NCBI RefSeq assembly: GCF_900458815.1
Contig: NZ_UHDZ01000001.1
Coordinates: 1,240,001-1,304,000 of the forward strand
Direction: 5' to 3'
DNA: 64,000 bases
Origin: Staphylococcus saccharolyticus
GTDB taxonomy: Bacteria; Bacillota; Bacilli; Staphylococcales; Staphylococcaceae
Made by a program: the position numbers and the translations under genes. Position 1 is the stretch's first letter, and each line of letters opens with the position of its first letter. This document shows, one piece after another, positions 1 through 10,581 of the stretch. The notes under the pieces were generated by a model, which saw only the letters and a list, made by a program, of their open reading frames with translations, had not been told where the DNA came from and did not search any database.

Positions 1-294
1 TTCATCGGTAAATCAGTATTAAAGGCCCAAAAAGAGAAAGGTGCACACTTAAGAACTGTAGGACTCGAATTATTAGAAAAAGGTATCGCTAGAACAAGCT
101 ATAAAGTACTTGATAAAGCAGGCAATCATATAGGAGAAGTTACATCTGGCACTCAGTCACCTTCATCTGGTAAATCAATTGCACTAGCTATTATAGATAG
201 AAACGCCTTTGAGATGGGAAAAGAAGTCATCGTACAAATCAGAAAGCGACAAGTTAAGGCTAATATTGTTAAGAAAAGTCAAATTACAAAATAA
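1..294 (+). CDS. gcvT: Aminomethyltransferase (glycine cleavage T protein), C-terminal end only
   Basis: The window opens inside this gene; about 97 codons remain, ending in TAA at 292-294. The visible part reads as the C-terminal barrel of GcvT, with the stretch [19 protein letters not shown] followed by a short basic tail. GcvT transfers the methylene group from aminomethyl-lipoyl H protein to tetrahydrofolate, releasing ammonia. The stop is 18 bases before the gcvPA start, so gcvT, gcvPA and gcvPB form one operon. The catalytic N-terminal folate-binding part lies outside the window. Identification rests on the C-terminal sequence plus the gcvPA/gcvPB neighbours. Confidence 0.9.
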   Translation, partial: FIGKSVLKAQKEKGAHLRTVGLELLEKGIARTSYKVLDKAGNHIGEVTSGTQSPSSGKSIALAIIDRNAFEMGKEVIVQIRKRQVKANIVKKSQITK

Positions 295-312
295 ATACAA
301 GAGGTGCATATT

Positions 313-1659
313 GTGAGTCATCGTTATATACCATTAACAGAACAAGATAAAGAAGAAATGCTAGAAACTATTGGGGCCAATTCAATTTCTGAATTATTTG
401 GCGATGTCCCTGTAAGCATTTTATTAGATAGAAATTTAAATATTGCAGATGGTGAAGCAGAAACACCTTTATTCAGAAGACTTAATCTGCTTGCAAATAA
501 AAATATTACTAAGGCTACCCATTCATCTTTTCTAGGTGCAGGTGTCTATGATCATTATACTCCTGCAATTGTAGATGCAATGATTTCAAGATCAGAGTTT
601 TATACTGCTTACACTCCATACCAACCAGAGATATCACAAGGCGAATTACAAGCAATATTTGAATTTCAAACACTTATTTGCGAACTAGCAGACATGGATG
701 TTGCTAATTCATCAATGTATGACGGTATGACTAGTTTTGCTGAAGCATGTATTCTATCACTTAGTCATACAAAAAAGAAAAAAATAGTGGTATCTAGAGC
801 TATTCACTACCAAGCATTACAAGTACTACGCACTTATACTAAAACTCGCGAAGAGTTTGAAATTGTAGAAGTAGAACTTAACGGAACCATTACCGATCTA
901 AATAAACTTGAACAAGTTATCGACGATGATACAGCTGCTGTAGCTATTCAATATCCAAATTTTTATGGTTCTATTGAAGACTTAGAAGAAATCAACAACT
1001 TTATTAAAGAAAGAAAAGCATTATTTATTGTTTATGCGAATCCACTTGCTCTAGGATTACTAACACCACCTGGAACATTTGGTGCGGATATCGTAGTAGG
1101 AGATACCCAACCTTTTGGAATACCTACACAATTTGGCGGACCTCATTGTGGATATTTTGCTACTACTAAAAAATTAATGCGAAAGATACCAGGTCGTTTG
1201 GTAGGTCAAACTCAAGATGAAGATGGTAATCGAGGTTTTGTACTTACACTTCAAGCCAGAGAACAACATATTAGAAGAGATAAAGCTACATCTAATATTT
1301 GTTCTAACCAAGCATTAAATGCGCTAGCTTCATCTATAGCTATGTCTACATTAGGTAAACAAGGAATTTATGAAATTGCTGTACAAAATTTTAAAAATGC
1401 TAACTACGCTAAAAATAAATTCAAAGAGCAAGGTTTTAAAATCATAGATGGTACATCTTTTAATGAATTTGTCATAAAATTTAATCAACCTATTAAAGAG
1501 ATTAATCTTAAACTTGCTGATGAAGGTATTATAGGAGGATTCGATTTAAGTAAAGTCTCAAAGGACTTCAACAATCATATGTTAATTGCTGTTACAGAAC
1601 TAAGAACTAAAGATGAAATTGACACATTTGTTGAGAAAGCTGGTGAGTTACATGGTTAG
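313..1659 (+). CDS. gcvPA: Glycine dehydrogenase (decarboxylating) subunit 1
   Basis: This is the N-terminal half of the P protein of the glycine cleavage system, which in Firmicutes is split into two proteins. Together with GcvPB it decarboxylates glycine and passes the aminomethyl group to lipoylated H protein. The product is 448 residues, the usual length. I chose the GTG at 313 (protein begins MSHRYIPLT) because AGAGGTG lies 7 bases upstream; a GTG at 304 falls inside that ribosome binding site. Family motifs visible include [30 protein letters not shown] and the glycine-rich [10 protein letters not shown]. The stop overlaps the gcvPB start by 8 bases, which suggests coupled translation. 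Confidence 0.97.
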   Translation: MSHRYIPLTEQDKEEMLETIGANSISELFGDVPVSILLDRNLNIADGEAETPLFRRLNLLANKNITKATHSSFLGAGVYDHYTPAIVDAMISRSEFYTAYTPYQPEISQGELQAIFEFQTLICELADMDVANSSMYDGMTSFAEACILSLSHTKKKKIVVSRAIHYQALQVLRTYTKTREEFEIVEVELNGTITDLNKLEQVIDDDTAAVAIQYPNFYGSIEDLEEINNFIKERKALFIVYANPLALGLLTPPGTFGADIVVGDTQPFGIPTQFGGPHCGYFATTKKLMRKIPGRLVGQTQDEDGNRGFVLTLQAREQHIRRDKATSNICSNQALNALASSIAMSTLGKQGIYEIAVQNFKNANYAKNKFKEQGFKIIDGTSFNEFVIKFNQPIKEINLKLADEGIIGGFDLSKVSKDFNNHMLIAVTELRTKDEIDTFVEKAGELHG

Positions 1660-3136
1660 TAAATCAAGTCCATTAATCTTTGAAAGATCGAAAAAAGGAA
1701 GATATGCTTATTCATTACCTCAAAATGAAATAATAGATATTTCGATTTCTTCTTTATTGGATGAAAAGTTTATACGAAAAGATAAAGCAGAGTTTCCTGA
1801 AGTTGCAGAATTAGACTTAATACGTCATTACACAGAACTATCTAATAAGAATTTCGGGGTAGATACAGGATTTTATCCATTAGGCTCATGTACTATGAAA
1901 TATAATCCTAAAATAAATGAGAGAGTTGCTAGAATACCTGGATTTACAGAATCTCACCCTTTACAAGAGGAAGAACATGTACAAGGTTCTCTGGAAATTA
2001 TATATAGTTTGCAAGAAGAACTAAAAGAAATTACAGGTATGGATGAAGTTACGTTACAACCTGCTGCTGGTGCTCATGGTGAATGGACTGCTTTAATGAT
2101 TTTCAAAGCATATCACGAAAAAAGTGGTCAAGGACATAGAAATGAAGTTATAGTACCTGATTCGGCTCATGGTACCAATCCTGCTTCTGCATCATTTGCT
2201 GGATTTAAATCGGTAACAGTTAAATCCAATGAACTTGGTGAAGTGGACATAGATGACTTAAAACGAGTGGTAAACGAAAATACTGCTGCAATAATGCTTA
2301 CAAATCCAAATACATTAGGAATATTTGAAAAAAACATTTTAGAAATTAGACAAATTGTACATGAAGCAGGCGGATTATTATATTACGATGGCGCGAATTT
2401 AAATGCCATTTTAAATAAAGTACGTCCAGGAGATATGGGATTTGATGCAGTTCATCTTAATTTACACAAAACATTCACAGGACCTCATGGTGGTGGCGGT
2501 CCAGGTTCAGGACCTGTAGGAGTTGTTAAAGAATTAGCCAGTTATTTACCTAAACCAATGGTGATTAAAGATGAAGATTTATATAAATATGACAATAATA
2601 TTGAAATTTCTATCGGTAGAGTAAAACCATTTTATGGTAATTTTGGTATATACTTACGAGCCTATACTTATATAAGAACAATGGGAGCTAAAGGACTCAA
2701 AGAAGTATCTGAAACCGCTGTTCTTAATGCAAATTACATTAAAGCACGTCTTAAGGAACACTTTGAAGTCCCATACGAGCAATATTGTAAACATGAATTT
2801 GTATTAAGTGGTAGCAAACAAAAACAATATGGTGTACGTACTTTAGACATGGCTAAGCGTCTTTTAGATTTTGGCGTACATCCACCTACAATTTATTTTC
2901 CACTGAACGTTGAAGAAGGGATGATGATTGAACCCACTGAAACTGAATCTAAAGAGACTTTAGATTATTTTATTAACGCGCTCATCCAAATTTCAGAAGA
3001 AGCTAGAGAAAACCCAGATATTGTTTTGGAAGCCCCTCATACAACTATTATCAATCGATTAGATGAAACAACAGCAGCACGTAAACCTATTCTGAAATTT
3101 GAAGAACTTAAAAAAGAAAAGACTATTGAATATTAA
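1652..3136 (+). CDS. gcvPB: Glycine dehydrogenase (decarboxylating) subunit 2
   Basis: This is the pyridoxal-phosphate-binding half of the P protein, 494 residues from the ATG at 1652 (protein begins [12 protein letters not shown]). The PLP lysine is in the motif [20 protein letters not shown], which is highly conserved in this family, and [14 protein letters not shown] near the N terminus is also typical. The gene overlaps the end of gcvPA and closes the gcvT-gcvPA-gcvPB operon. A hairpin followed by a T-run at 3201-3228 lies downstream. No unusual substitutions were noticed. Confidence 0.97.
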   Translation: MVSKSSPLIFERSKKGRYAYSLPQNEIIDISISSLLDEKFIRKDKAEFPEVAELDLIRHYTELSNKNFGVDTGFYPLGSCTMKYNPKINERVARIPGFTESHPLQEEEHVQGSLEIIYSLQEELKEITGMDEVTLQPAAGAHGEWTALMIFKAYHEKSGQGHRNEVIVPDSAHGTNPASASFAGFKSVTVKSNELGEVDIDDLKRVVNENTAAIMLTNPNTLGIFEKNILEIRQIVHEAGGLLYYDGANLNAILNKVRPGDMGFDAVHLNLHKTFTGPHGGGGPGSGPVGVVKELASYLPKPMVIKDEDLYKYDNNIEISIGRVKPFYGNFGIYLRAYTYIRTMGAKGLKEVSETAVLNANYIKARLKEHFEVPYEQYCKHEFVLSGSKQKQYGVRTLDMAKRLLDFGVHPPTIYFPLNVEEGMMIEPTETESKETLDYFINALIQISEEARENPDIVLEAPHTTIINRLDETTAARKPILKFEELKKEKTIEY

Positions 3137-3197
3137 AAAGCTTCTAATATACTAAACTTTATCCGTAGACCACTTATAAAATTTATTGATTACACAC

Positions 3198-3386
3198 GAG
3201 CCTGGGACATCCGTCTCAGGTATTTTTTGTATTGGAAGTCAGTGACTGAATTATAACTGTGCCTATATCAAATTTTTAAACTATAGACCAGGAACGAAAC
3301 ATAGAGAATTTCACTTTTAAATTCTACAGACATTGCAAGTTGTGGTTCGGGGGTGGAACAATAAATTCAATATAAATTCTGTCCCA
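3198..3386. repeat. Intergenic repeat, copy 1 (about 190 bp, structured)
   Basis: This element fills most of the 351-base gap between gcvPB and the rhodanese-like gene. It recurs, diverged, at 29041-29239 after gnd. Shared parts in order are the terminator hairpin with CCTGGGAC, a TATTGG-AGTC-ACTGAATTA stretch, AGAGAATTTC followed by AAATTCTACAGACA, CAAGTTG-GGTTCGG, and AATTCAATA-AAATTCT-TCCC. AGAATTT and AAATTCT form a hairpin in both copies. The first TGGGAC is complementary to the final GTCCCA. It resembles the dispersed intergenic repeats with TGGGAC/GTCCCA ends found in other staphylococci. No coding potential was seen. Confidence 0.7.
3201..3228 (+). terminator. Rho-independent terminator of the gcv operon
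   Basis: CCTGGGAC (3201-3208) pairs with GTCTCAGG (3213-3220), allowing one G-U pair, with a four-base loop and then TATTTTTT. It sits 65 bases after the gcvPB stop. The same hairpin opens the longer repeat described at 3198-3386. Confidence 0.75.
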
Positions 3387-3487
3387 CTCTCATGTTTCTA
3401 GTTTAGAAATGAAAAAACCTTCAAACAAAATTAATTTCAATCTTGTTTGAAGGTCAATAAAGCCTAAAAGTTTATGTTATCGTAAAA

Positions 3488-3862
3488 TTATTTTTTCGAT
3501 TTAATTTTACCTGTCCATTTTTTATATCCACCTTTAAGCATAAAAATATCTTTATATCCATTTTTTCTTAATATACGAGCAGCGCGATAACTGGCAATAC
3601 CATTTGCATCACATAAATATATAGGTTGATCTTTTCTTAAACCTTGATAACGTTGTTTAAAGACAGTAATAGGAATGTTACGTGCACCATTTATATGTCC
3701 ATAATCATAATCAACTTTTTCCCTCACATCAATAACTTGAGCTTTTCTCAAACCATTATGGAAATCGTTTTGATCTAATTCATTAACAGCTCGTTTATTA
3801 AGAATTTGTTGGATAATCATATATGCAATGATAATAATTGCAATGTACAAAGAGATACTCAT
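3488..3862 (-). CDS. Membrane-anchored rhodanese-like protein (YqhL family)
   Basis: The 124-residue product starts with one hydrophobic segment (about residues 3-18, SLYIAIIIIAYMIIQQ), which probably anchors it with the rest in the cytoplasm. Residues about 30-120 form a single rhodanese domain: QVIDVREKVDYDYGHINGARNIP and PIYLCDANGIASYRAARILRK-GYKDIFMLKGGYKKW. The active-site loop has Cys in LCDANGIAS, where rhodaneses usually have CxxGxRS, so catalysis is plausible but the loop is atypical. The start at 3862 has GGGAGGA upstream. It lies next to gcvPB and lipM, as in other staphylococci and Bacillus. The sulfur substrate is unknown. Confidence 0.85.
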   Translation of the reverse strand: MSISLYIAIIIIAYMIIQQILNKRAVNELDQNDFHNGLRKAQVIDVREKVDYDYGHINGARNIPITVFKQRYQGLRKDQPIYLCDANGIASYRAARILRKNGYKDIFMLKGGYKKWTGKIKSKK

Positions 3863-4022
3863 CTTGCATCCTCCCTAATTTACCGATATTATAATTATAA
3901 GACTGTTAGTACAATTTATCAAAATATTTTTACGGGTTAGTTTATGTTTTTATCATATAATCTTAATAATACATAGATATATTTAATAATTTAATATTGA
4001 AACATTTTTAAGGGGTTTATTT

Positions 4023-4853
4023 ATGACTGAAACTTGGAATTTTATTAATACAGGAAGTCAAAATCCATACTATAATATGGCTATGGACGAAGCATTACTC
4101 AATTTTGTATCAAGAGGGGAAATTGATCCAGTTATTAGATTTTATACATGGAATCCTGCGACACTTTCAATTGGATATTTTCAACGTTTAAAAAAAGAAA
4201 TTGATATTGATAAAGTAGCTGAAAAAGGTTTTGGTATAGTAAGACGTCAAACAGGTGGCAGAGGAGTGTTACACGATAAAGAATTGACCTACAGTGTGAT
4301 TGTGCCGGAATCACATCCAAATATGCCTACAACAGTTACAGAAGCTTATAAAGTTATTTCACAAGGATTATTAGAAGGATTTAAAAATTTAGGTTTTGAA
4401 ACCTATTTCGCTGTTCCTCGTTCTAAAGAGGAGAGAGAAAAACTAAAACAACCTAGAAGTTCAGTATGTTTTGATGCACCAAGTTGGTATGAACTTGTTG
4501 TAGAAGGTAGAAAAATAGCAGGTAGTGCTCAGACACGACAAAAAGGGGTAATCTTACAACACGGTTCAATACTACAAGATATAGATATCAATGAACTATT
4601 TGACATGTTTATCTTTAAAAATAATCGGCTCAAAGCGAAAATGAAAGAGGCTTTTGTTGAAAAAGCAGTAGCTATCAATGATATTTCAGATACTCATATC
4701 ACAATAGAGGAAATGAAAGTTGCTTTTGAAAAAGGATTTAAAACTGGATTAAATATAGAATTAAAACCACTTCAACTCAATGATTTACAACATAAAGAAA
4801 TAAAAGAACTAGAACATAAATATCGTTCTGATGAATGGATGTATCGCAAATAA
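4023..4853 (+). CDS. lipM: Octanoyl-[GcvH]:protein N-octanoyltransferase (LipM type)
   Basis: This is a 276-residue protein of the biotin/lipoate ligase fold. LipM transfers octanoate from acyl carrier protein to GcvH in lipoate assembly, the first step before LipA and LipL. Visible family features are [12 protein letters not shown] (about residues 74-85), the candidate acyl-accepting Cys149 in [10 protein letters not shown], and Lys164 in [10 protein letters not shown], followed by HGSIL. Position beside the glycine cleavage genes, whose H protein is lipoylated, supports LipM rather than a scavenging lipoate ligase. An upstream AAGGGG serves as ribosome binding site. A strong bidirectional hairpin follows. 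Confidence 0.88.
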   Translation: MTETWNFINTGSQNPYYNMAMDEALLNFVSRGEIDPVIRFYTWNPATLSIGYFQRLKKEIDIDKVAEKGFGIVRRQTGGRGVLHDKELTYSVIVPESHPNMPTTVTEAYKVISQGLLEGFKNLGFETYFAVPRSKEEREKLKQPRSSVCFDAPSWYELVVEGRKIAGSAQTRQKGVILQHGSILQDIDINELFDMFIFKNNRLKAKMKEAFVEKAVAINDISDTHITIEEMKVAFEKGFKTGLNIELKPLQLNDLQHKEIKELEHKYRSDEWMYRK

Positions 4854-4855
4854 TT

Positions 4856-4898
4856 AAACCCTTGAGATGTTTAATAATCATTATCATCTCAAGGGTTT
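4856..4898. terminator. Bidirectional terminator between lipM and the small membrane protein gene
   Basis: A perfect 14-bp stem, AAACCCTTGAGATG (4856-4869) with CATCTCAAGGGTTT (4885-4898), encloses a 15-base loop. It lies between two convergent genes and has T-rich sequence on both sides, so it can serve both strands. Confidence 0.85.
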
Positions 4899-4905
4899 AA
4901 TTATA

Positions 4906-5124
4906 TTAATGTCTTCTATTCTTTCTTTTATATTTACGTACAGCTTTTTTATAATTTCTTTGATCTTCGGTTAGAAATAAGAAATAATAAATGAAGTAAA
5001 TAATTAAAGCAATGACTACAAAACTAATTAAAGTTTTAACAATCGAAAATAGAAATACATCTAAATTCATAATTAAGCCAAATGCTGCTATGACTATGAT
5101 GATGTAAAAGAAGATGTTACGCAT
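4906..5124 (-). CDS. Small two-segment membrane protein of unknown function
   Basis: The 72-residue product has two hydrophobic segments (about residues 4-27 and 30-52), then a strongly basic tail (KKAVRKYKRKNRRH). The charge bias predicts a cytoplasmic C terminus. Its start (ATG at 5124) is 13 bases after the stop of the lipoprotein gene upstream on the same strand, so the two are probably co-transcribed. I do not recognise a named family. It could be an accessory factor for the lipoprotein, but nothing in the sequence shows that. Confidence 0.75.
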   Translation of the reverse strand: MRNIFFYIIIVIAAFGLIMNLDVFLFSIVKTLISFVVIALIIYFIYYFLFLTEDQRNYKKAVRKYKRKNRRH

Positions 5125-5137
5125 CTTAAAACTCCTA

Positions 5138-5716
5138 TTAACTTATATTTGAACTTACAGTTGTTAATTCCTGTTGACCTTTTTTAATTTGTTTATTGTC
5201 TTTAGATTGATAACCGTTTTTAATTTTATCTAACGCACTAGATAAGTCTTTATTGAACTTACGAATTTCTTTAAACTTTTGTTTATTATCATCTGATTTA
5301 GAGTCGCTCTCTACAGAACTTTTATAATTTGTATAAGCTTTATCAATATCATTGGATATGGTATCAAGTTTATTTTGAATATCCTTTTTACCTTTATTTT
5401 TATTTACATCAGTCTCTATTTTTTTATAATCTCCAATTGTTTTCGCTATACTGTCATAATAATCAGATGATGCTTTTAAATTTTTAATTTTTAACTTATT
5501 TGAAGATGTTTGTTTACTGTTTTCTTTATCTTGTTTTAATCCAGCAATTTTAGATTTTTGGTTACTTATATCTTGATTAAGTTGCTGTATATCTAATTTT
5601 AGTTGGTGATTATCGTCTCGCAATTGAGTAGTTTTATCTTCTAAAGGCCCCAAATTTTGACTTCCACAACCAGCTAGCAAACAAGATGTTCCAAGTACTA
5701 ATATTAACTTTTTCAT
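5138..5716 (-). CDS. YkyA-like predicted cell-wall-binding lipoprotein
   Basis: The 192-residue protein begins MKKLILVLGTSCLLAGCGSQ, a short signal peptide ending in a lipobox (LAGC), so Cys17 should be lipidated and the protein surface anchored. The rest is highly charged and helical: residues about 25-65 look like a coiled coil (KTTQLRDDNHQLKLDIQQLN), followed by Lys/Asp/Ser-rich helices. This matches the YkyA family of putative cell-wall-binding lipoproteins, whose function is not established. A downstream small membrane protein gene is in the same transcription unit. The start has GGGAGA upstream. Confidence 0.8.
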   Translation of the reverse strand: MKKLILVLGTSCLLAGCGSQNLGPLEDKTTQLRDDNHQLKLDIQQLNQDISNQKSKIAGLKQDKENSKQTSSNKLKIKNLKASSDYYDSIAKTIGDYKKIETDVNKNKGKKDIQNKLDTISNDIDKAYTNYKSSVESDSKSDDNKQKFKEIRKFNKDLSSALDKIKNGYQSKDNKQIKKGQQELTTVSSNIS

Positions 5717-5819
5717 TGTCTTCTCCCTAAACCAAAAACTATTATTATCATTATTAATTATGCTATCATTTTAATGTATAAAATTAAAATGTACAAACGT
5801 TAGCATAGGAGTGAAAGAT

Positions 5820-6878
5820 ATGAATAAATTAGAACAAGTACATAACATATTAAATCATAAACGTTTGGATGCCGTTATCGTCTTATCTGATTACAATAGA
5901 CAATACCTTTCAGGATTTACCGGTACGAGTGGTGCTTTAATCATAACACCTCAAAAAAATTATCTCGTTACTGATTTCAGATATATTAAACAAGCCACAA
6001 ATCAAGCAAAAGGCTTTGAAATTATTAACTGTAAAAATGGCTTAATCCCTGGAATAAAAGAACTTCTTGAAAAAGAAAATCTAATAAACATTGGTTTTGA
6101 GGGACATCAAATCAGTTATGATACGTACGTAGAATTGAATAAAGGTATGATTACTTTAATTAGTATTTCTGATACGATTGATCAAATTAGAAAAGTTAAA
6201 GATAGCGGTGAAATTAAGTTAATTCAACAAGCAGCTGACATTGTCGATAAAACTTATGAATATATTTTAACTGTAGTTAAAGCGGGTATGAGTGAAAGAA
6301 AAATTAAAGCATTACTTGAAAGTAAAATGCTAGAATTAGGTGCAGATGGTCCATCATTCGATACAATAGTAGCATCAGGTCATAGAGGTGCCTTACCTCA
6401 TGGTGTGGCAAGTGATAAGATTATCGAAAAAGGAGATATGATTACACTTGATTTTGGTGCATATTATAAAGGTTATTGTTCAGACATTACCCGTACATTT
6501 GCAATCGGTGAGCCAGATCCTAAATTAAAAGAAATATATAACATTGTTTTATCATCACAATTAAAAGCAATCAATGAAATCAAGCCAGGCATGACCGTAA
6601 AAGAAGCTGATGCACTAGCACGTGATTATATTAAATCGCATGGTTATGGTAAAGAATTTGGTCATTCTCTCGGACATGGTATTGGTTTAGATATTCATGA
6701 AGGTCCATTACTATCAAAAAGTAGTACTGGCAAATTAGAAAAGAACAACTGTGTCACAATAGAACCTGGTATTTATATAGATGGACTTGGTGGCGTTAGA
6801 ATTGAAGATGATATTTTAATTACAGAAAATGGTTGTGATGTCTTTACTAAATGCACAAAAGACCTTATTATTTTATAG
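5820..6878 (+). CDS. Xaa-Pro peptidase family protein (M24B, YqhT-like)
   Basis: The 352-residue protein has a creatinase-like N-terminal domain (about 1-125) and a pita-bread metallopeptidase domain (about 130-352). The metal ligands are visible: Asp in TLDFGAYYKG, Asp in CSDITRTF, His in GHSLGHGIGLDIHE, Glu in IEPGIY and Glu in VRIEDD. It should cleave X-Pro bonds in peptides in the cytosol. I prefer the ATG at 5820 (MNKLEQVHN) to the in-frame GTG at 5811, which sits within the AGGAGTG ribosome binding site. It lies 29 bases upstream of efp, the arrangement seen in many Firmicutes, and may be co-transcribed with it. Confidence 0.92.
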   Translation: MNKLEQVHNILNHKRLDAVIVLSDYNRQYLSGFTGTSGALIITPQKNYLVTDFRYIKQATNQAKGFEIINCKNGLIPGIKELLEKENLINIGFEGHQISYDTYVELNKGMITLISISDTIDQIRKVKDSGEIKLIQQAADIVDKTYEYILTVVKAGMSERKIKALLESKMLELGADGPSFDTIVASGHRGALPHGVASDKIIEKGDMITLDFGAYYKGYCSDITRTFAIGEPDPKLKEIYNIVLSSQLKAINEIKPGMTVKEADALARDYIKSHGYGKEFGHSLGHGIGLDIHEGPLLSKSSTGKLEKNNCVTIEPGIYIDGLGGVRIEDDILITENGCDVFTKCTKDLIIL

Positions 6879-6907
6879 TAAGCGCGTATAATTGAGGAGG
6901 AGACTGA

Positions 6908-7465
6908 ATGATTTCAGTAAATGATTTTAAAACAGGCTTGACAATTTCTGTAGATAATGGAATTTGGAAAGTTATTGATTTCCAACATGTAAAACCAGGA
7001 AAAGGTTCTGCATTTGTTCGTTCTAAATTACGTAATTTAAGAACTGGTGCTATCCAAGAAAAAACATTCAGAGCTGGCGAAAAGGTTGAGCAAGCAATGA
7101 TTGAAAATCGTCGCATGCAATACTTATATTCAGATGGCGATAATCATATTTTCATGGATAATGAAACATTCGATCAAATCGAATTACCAGGTGATTACCT
7201 TAAAGATGAATTAAATTATTTAAAAGCCAACATGGAAGTTCAAGTTCAATCATACGAAAGCGAAATTATTGGAGTTGAATTACCTAAAACTGTTGAACTA
7301 GAAGTCACTGAAACTGAACCTGGTATTAAAGGTGATACAGCTACAGGTGCAACAAAATCAGCTACAGTTGAAACTGGATACACTTTAAATGTGCCATTAT
7401 TTGTCAATAAAAGCGACATCCTAGTCATCAATACTAGTGATGGAAGTTACATTTCTAGAGGTTAA
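6908..7465 (+). CDS. efp: Elongation factor P
   Basis: EF-P relieves ribosome stalling at polyproline stretches. The 185-residue length is standard. The three beta-barrel domains are present in order: a KOW-like N-terminal domain with the modification-loop lysine Lys32 in [10 protein letters not shown], a central domain, and a C-terminal OB domain ending in the characteristic [26 protein letters not shown] lies just before the ATG. No modification enzyme gene is adjacent. A terminator hairpin follows at 7487-7539. Confidence 0.98.
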   Translation: MISVNDFKTGLTISVDNGIWKVIDFQHVKPGKGSAFVRSKLRNLRTGAIQEKTFRAGEKVEQAMIENRRMQYLYSDGDNHIFMDNETFDQIELPGDYLKDELNYLKANMEVQVQSYESEIIGVELPKTVELEVTETEPGIKGDTATGATKSATVETGYTLNVPLFVNKSDILVINTSDGSYISRG

Positions 7466-7486
7466 TCAACTAGTATTTACTTTGTC

Positions 7487-7539
7487 ATACTTTCAAATTA
7501 TATATCTTCTAAGATGTTATAATTTGAAGGTATTTTTTT
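7487..7539 (+). terminator. Terminator after efp
   Basis: ATACTTTCAAATTATA (from 7487) can pair with TATAATTTGAAGGTAT (ending at 7533), followed by a seven-T run. It separates efp from the arginine gene cluster. Confidence 0.75.
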
Positions 7540-7622
7540 AAATGTATAAAGGTTCAATCAACTGTTGTAAATACTATAAAAAATGTATATAATTATATAA
7601 TAATACAATAAGAGGTGTAATT

Positions 7623-8652
7623 ATGCATATATCAATAGTTGATATCACGGGTTATACAGGCTTAGAATTATTACTCTTAGCACTGAATCATCCACGTTTA
7701 AGCGTCTCATCAATACATGCCACAAAAGATATTAGAACAGCAATTTCTGATATTTATCCTCATCTAAAGGGGGTTTGTGATTTAAAAATAAGAGCTTTTG
7801 ATAGTAAATATATAATGAAACATTCTGATATCGTATTTTTTGCCACACCTAGTGGTATTGCAAAAGATTTAACGACCGATTTTGTTAAAACTCAATTTCT
7901 AGTTATAGATTTATCTGGTGATCACCGTTTAAATCCACAAATATATCAAAAATGGTATAAAAAGCCACCGGTATCTAAAAAAATTCAAAGCCAATTTAAA
8001 TATTAATGTCAAAGAACACCGATTTATTGCCAATCCAGGATGTTATGCAACAGCAACTGAATTAGCTCTTGTCCCACTGATTAAAAGAAGATTAATTGAT
8101 CTCAATTCGATAATTATAGATGCCAAAAGTGGACTTACTGGAGCTGGTAAAACACTCAATCATAGTTCTCATTATGTTAATGTCAACAACAATTACTTTA
8201 CTTATAAATTGAATCACCATCAACATATTCCAGAAATAGTGCAATTTAAAAAGTTCGACCACAATTTACAGAATATTCAGTTTTCTACATCGCTGATCCC
8301 CGTTAATCGAGGTATCGTTGCTACAATATATTGTAAACTTAATAATAATACGCTTATCGATAATGTCATTGACGCATACAAAGAAAGTTATACAAGTAAA
8401 CCCTTCATAAGAGTTAAAAATAAATTACCACAACTAAACGAAGTCATTGGAACGAACTATACCGATATTGGGTTTGACTATAATCAAGAAACAAATATTT
8501 TAACCATTTGTGCAGTCATAGATAATTTGATAAAAGGTGCTGCAGGGCAAGCAATACAAAATATGAATTTAATGTTCGGCTTTAATGAAACAGACGGATT
8601 AATACTATCACCACTATATATAGTATGGAGGTATGTCTATGGAAGAAATTAA
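7623..8652 (+). pseudogene. argC: N-acetyl-gamma-glutamyl-phosphate reductase, frameshifted
   Basis: ArgC makes N-acetylglutamate semialdehyde in arginine synthesis. The first part reads from ATG 7623 with a modified Rossmann start ([12 protein letters not shown], where family members usually have GxTGYxG) but stops at TAA 8004-8006. The true continuation, [20 protein letters not shown] with the catalytic Cys in NPGCYAT, is in the next frame and runs to TAA 8650-8652 with no further stop. Removing one A from a run of seven A at about 7977-7983 joins the two parts as [28 protein letters not shown] precedes the start. The end overlaps argJ. I call it a pseudogene; slippage at the A7 tract might give a little full-length protein. 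Confidence 0.88.
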
Positions 8653-9832
8653 CGGAAATATTGCTAGTCCATTAGGTTTTTCGGCTGATGGATTACATGC
8701 AGGATTTAAAAGAAAAAAGTTAAATTTTGGTTGGATAGTTTTAGAAGTTCCAGCAAGTGTCGCTGGCATCTTCACAACTAATAAGATTATCGCTGCTCCA
8801 TTAGTGTTAACAAAACAATGTATAAATAAAGAAAATAAAATACAAGCTATTGTAGTTAATTCAGGTGTAGCTAATTCATGTACAGGTGAACAAGGTCATA
8901 AAGATGCTTTTAGAATGCAACAACTTGCAGCAGATAAGTTACATATTAAACAACAGCTAGTGGAGGTCGCTTCAACAGGAGTTATAGGGAAGCCTATGCC
9001 CATGTCAATTTTGGAAGAAGCAATATCCAAAATTGTTGTAAATGGTAATGCAGATGATTTTGCAAAAGCAATACTCACAACTGATAAAGATACAAAAACT
9101 TGTGTGGTCACTGAACATTTCAATAGAGATTTAGTCACAATGGCAGGTGTAGCCAAAGGATCAGGTATGATACATCCTAACATGGCGACTATGCTTTCTT
9201 TTATTACTTGTGACGCAAATATAAATTCCAAAACATTAAAACATGCACTGAACGAAGTTGTCGATGTAACATTTAATCAAATTACTATAGATGGGGATAC
9301 TTCTACAAACGACATGGTAGTCATTATGTCAAATGGATGTACTAATAACAAAGAGATTATACACAATAGTGATGATTACGAAAAGTTCAAACGAATGTTA
9401 GAGCATGTGATGAAAGATTTAGCTAAAAAAATTGCTAAAGATGGTGAAGGTGCTACTAAATTGATTGAAGTCAGTGTTGAGGGAGCACGCAATTCTAGTG
9501 CAGCCAAAATGATAGCTAAAAGTATTGTAGGTTCAAGTCTAGTTAAAACTGCTATCTTCGGAGAAGACCCTAACTGGGGTAGAATTATTGCTGCCGTAGG
9601 ACATACAGACACACACTTTAACATTGATAATATTGATATTTATATAGGTCATATTCCAGTTCTCAAACCGTCCTCACCGATAGATTATGATAATGAAGAG
9701 ATTCAAGATATTATGAGTAGCGGTGAAGTTAAAATACAAATACATCTACATAACAGGGACTGCAATGGTAAAGTTTGGGGATGTGATTTGTCTTATGACT
9801 ACGTTAAAATTAACGCTTTGTACACAACTTAG
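8639..9832 (+). CDS. argJ: Bifunctional glutamate N-acetyltransferase / ornithine acetyltransferase
   Basis: ArgJ transfers the acetyl group from N-acetylornithine to glutamate, recycling acetyl in arginine synthesis. The precursor cleaves itself before a conserved threonine, here Thr184 in [15 protein letters not shown], giving alpha and beta chains. The 397-residue reading frame is complete, with [12 protein letters not shown] and GEDPNWGRI also conserved. I chose ATG 8639 ([10 protein letters not shown]) because GGAGG at 8627-8631 is 7 bases away; ATG 8633 is too close. It is the only intact gene of the argCJBD cluster, so its substrate supply through this pathway should be cut off. The start overlaps the argC end by 14 bases. 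Confidence 0.93.
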   Translation: MEEINGNIASPLGFSADGLHAGFKRKKLNFGWIVLEVPASVAGIFTTNKIIAAPLVLTKQCINKENKIQAIVVNSGVANSCTGEQGHKDAFRMQQLAADKLHIKQQLVEVASTGVIGKPMPMSILEEAISKIVVNGNADDFAKAILTTDKDTKTCVVTEHFNRDLVTMAGVAKGSGMIHPNMATMLSFITCDANINSKTLKHALNEVVDVTFNQITIDGDTSTNDMVVIMSNGCTNNKEIIHNSDDYEKFKRMLEHVMKDLAKKIAKDGEGATKLIEVSVEGARNSSAAKMIAKSIVGSSLVKTAIFGEDPNWGRIIAAVGHTDTHFNIDNIDIYIGHIPVLKPSSPIDYDNEEIQDIMSSGEVKIQIHLHNRDCNGKVWGCDLSYDYVKINALYTT

Positions 9833-9841
9833 GAGGTCAGT

Positions 9842-10581
9842 ATGAATAACATCGTTGTAATTAAACTAGGTGGTATAGCCACTGAAAAAATTGATGAATC
9901 ATTTATCAACCAACTTAAAGATTGGCAAAATAACGGTAAAAAAATAGTTATTGTACATGGTGGAGGACAAGTCATTAATAATTACTTAAAAGCAAGTAGC
10001 CATCATACTAGAAATATAAATGGTATAAGAGTTACTGCTAAAAACGATCTTCCTATCATTTATAATGTACTTGTAAACAAAGTAGGTTACCAACTCATCA
10101 ATCGATTAAAGTTATCTCACTTAAAAACAAATCAGTTAAAAGATAATATGAAAGACTTAGTTACAGCAGACTTTTTAAATAAAGAATTATATGGTTTTGT
10201 AGGTGATGTCAAACAAATTAACGTTAATTTACTCCAAGACATTTTAGATTCTAAACAAATTCCAGTTATAGCTAGTTTGGGTGCAAATAATGAAGGCTGC
10301 TGGCTAAATATAAACGCTGATTAGCCACTTCTATAGCAAAAGCTTTTAATGCTAACCAACTTATTCTAATGACTGATGTAGAAGGGGTTTTAGAAAATCG
10401 TAAACTTTTAAAATCTTTAAGTATTCAACAAGCTCAAGAAAAAATTAAAAATATTATTATTACTGATGGTATGATTCCAAAATTAGAAAGTGCGGTAGAG
10501 ACTATAGAATCAGGGGTAGGACGTGTTTTAATTTCTAATAATCTTATCAATGGTACTGTTATAAAAGGTGGGCAAAAATGA
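9842..10581 (+). pseudogene. argB: Acetylglutamate kinase, frameshifted
   Basis: ArgB phosphorylates N-acetylglutamate. The N-terminal part (VIKLGGIATEKI, IVIVHGGGQVINNYL) is good to NINAD, then TAG at 10322-10324. The family continues with a residue pair followed by LATSIAKAFNA; here ATSIAKAFNANQLILMTDVEGVL resumes in another frame from 10324 and runs to TGA at 10579-10581. The frame change fits a deletion of 4 bases (or 1) at 10319-10324. The rest, including the nucleotide-binding LMTDVEGVL and GGMIPK-like IITDGMIPKLESA, looks undamaged. ATGA overlap with argD at 10578-10581 indicates an original coupled operon. Confidence 0.88.

Noticed and set aside
8896..9231. 111-codon minus-strand frame inside argJ
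   Set aside because: Antisense of the conserved ArgJ core, with no ribosome binding site.
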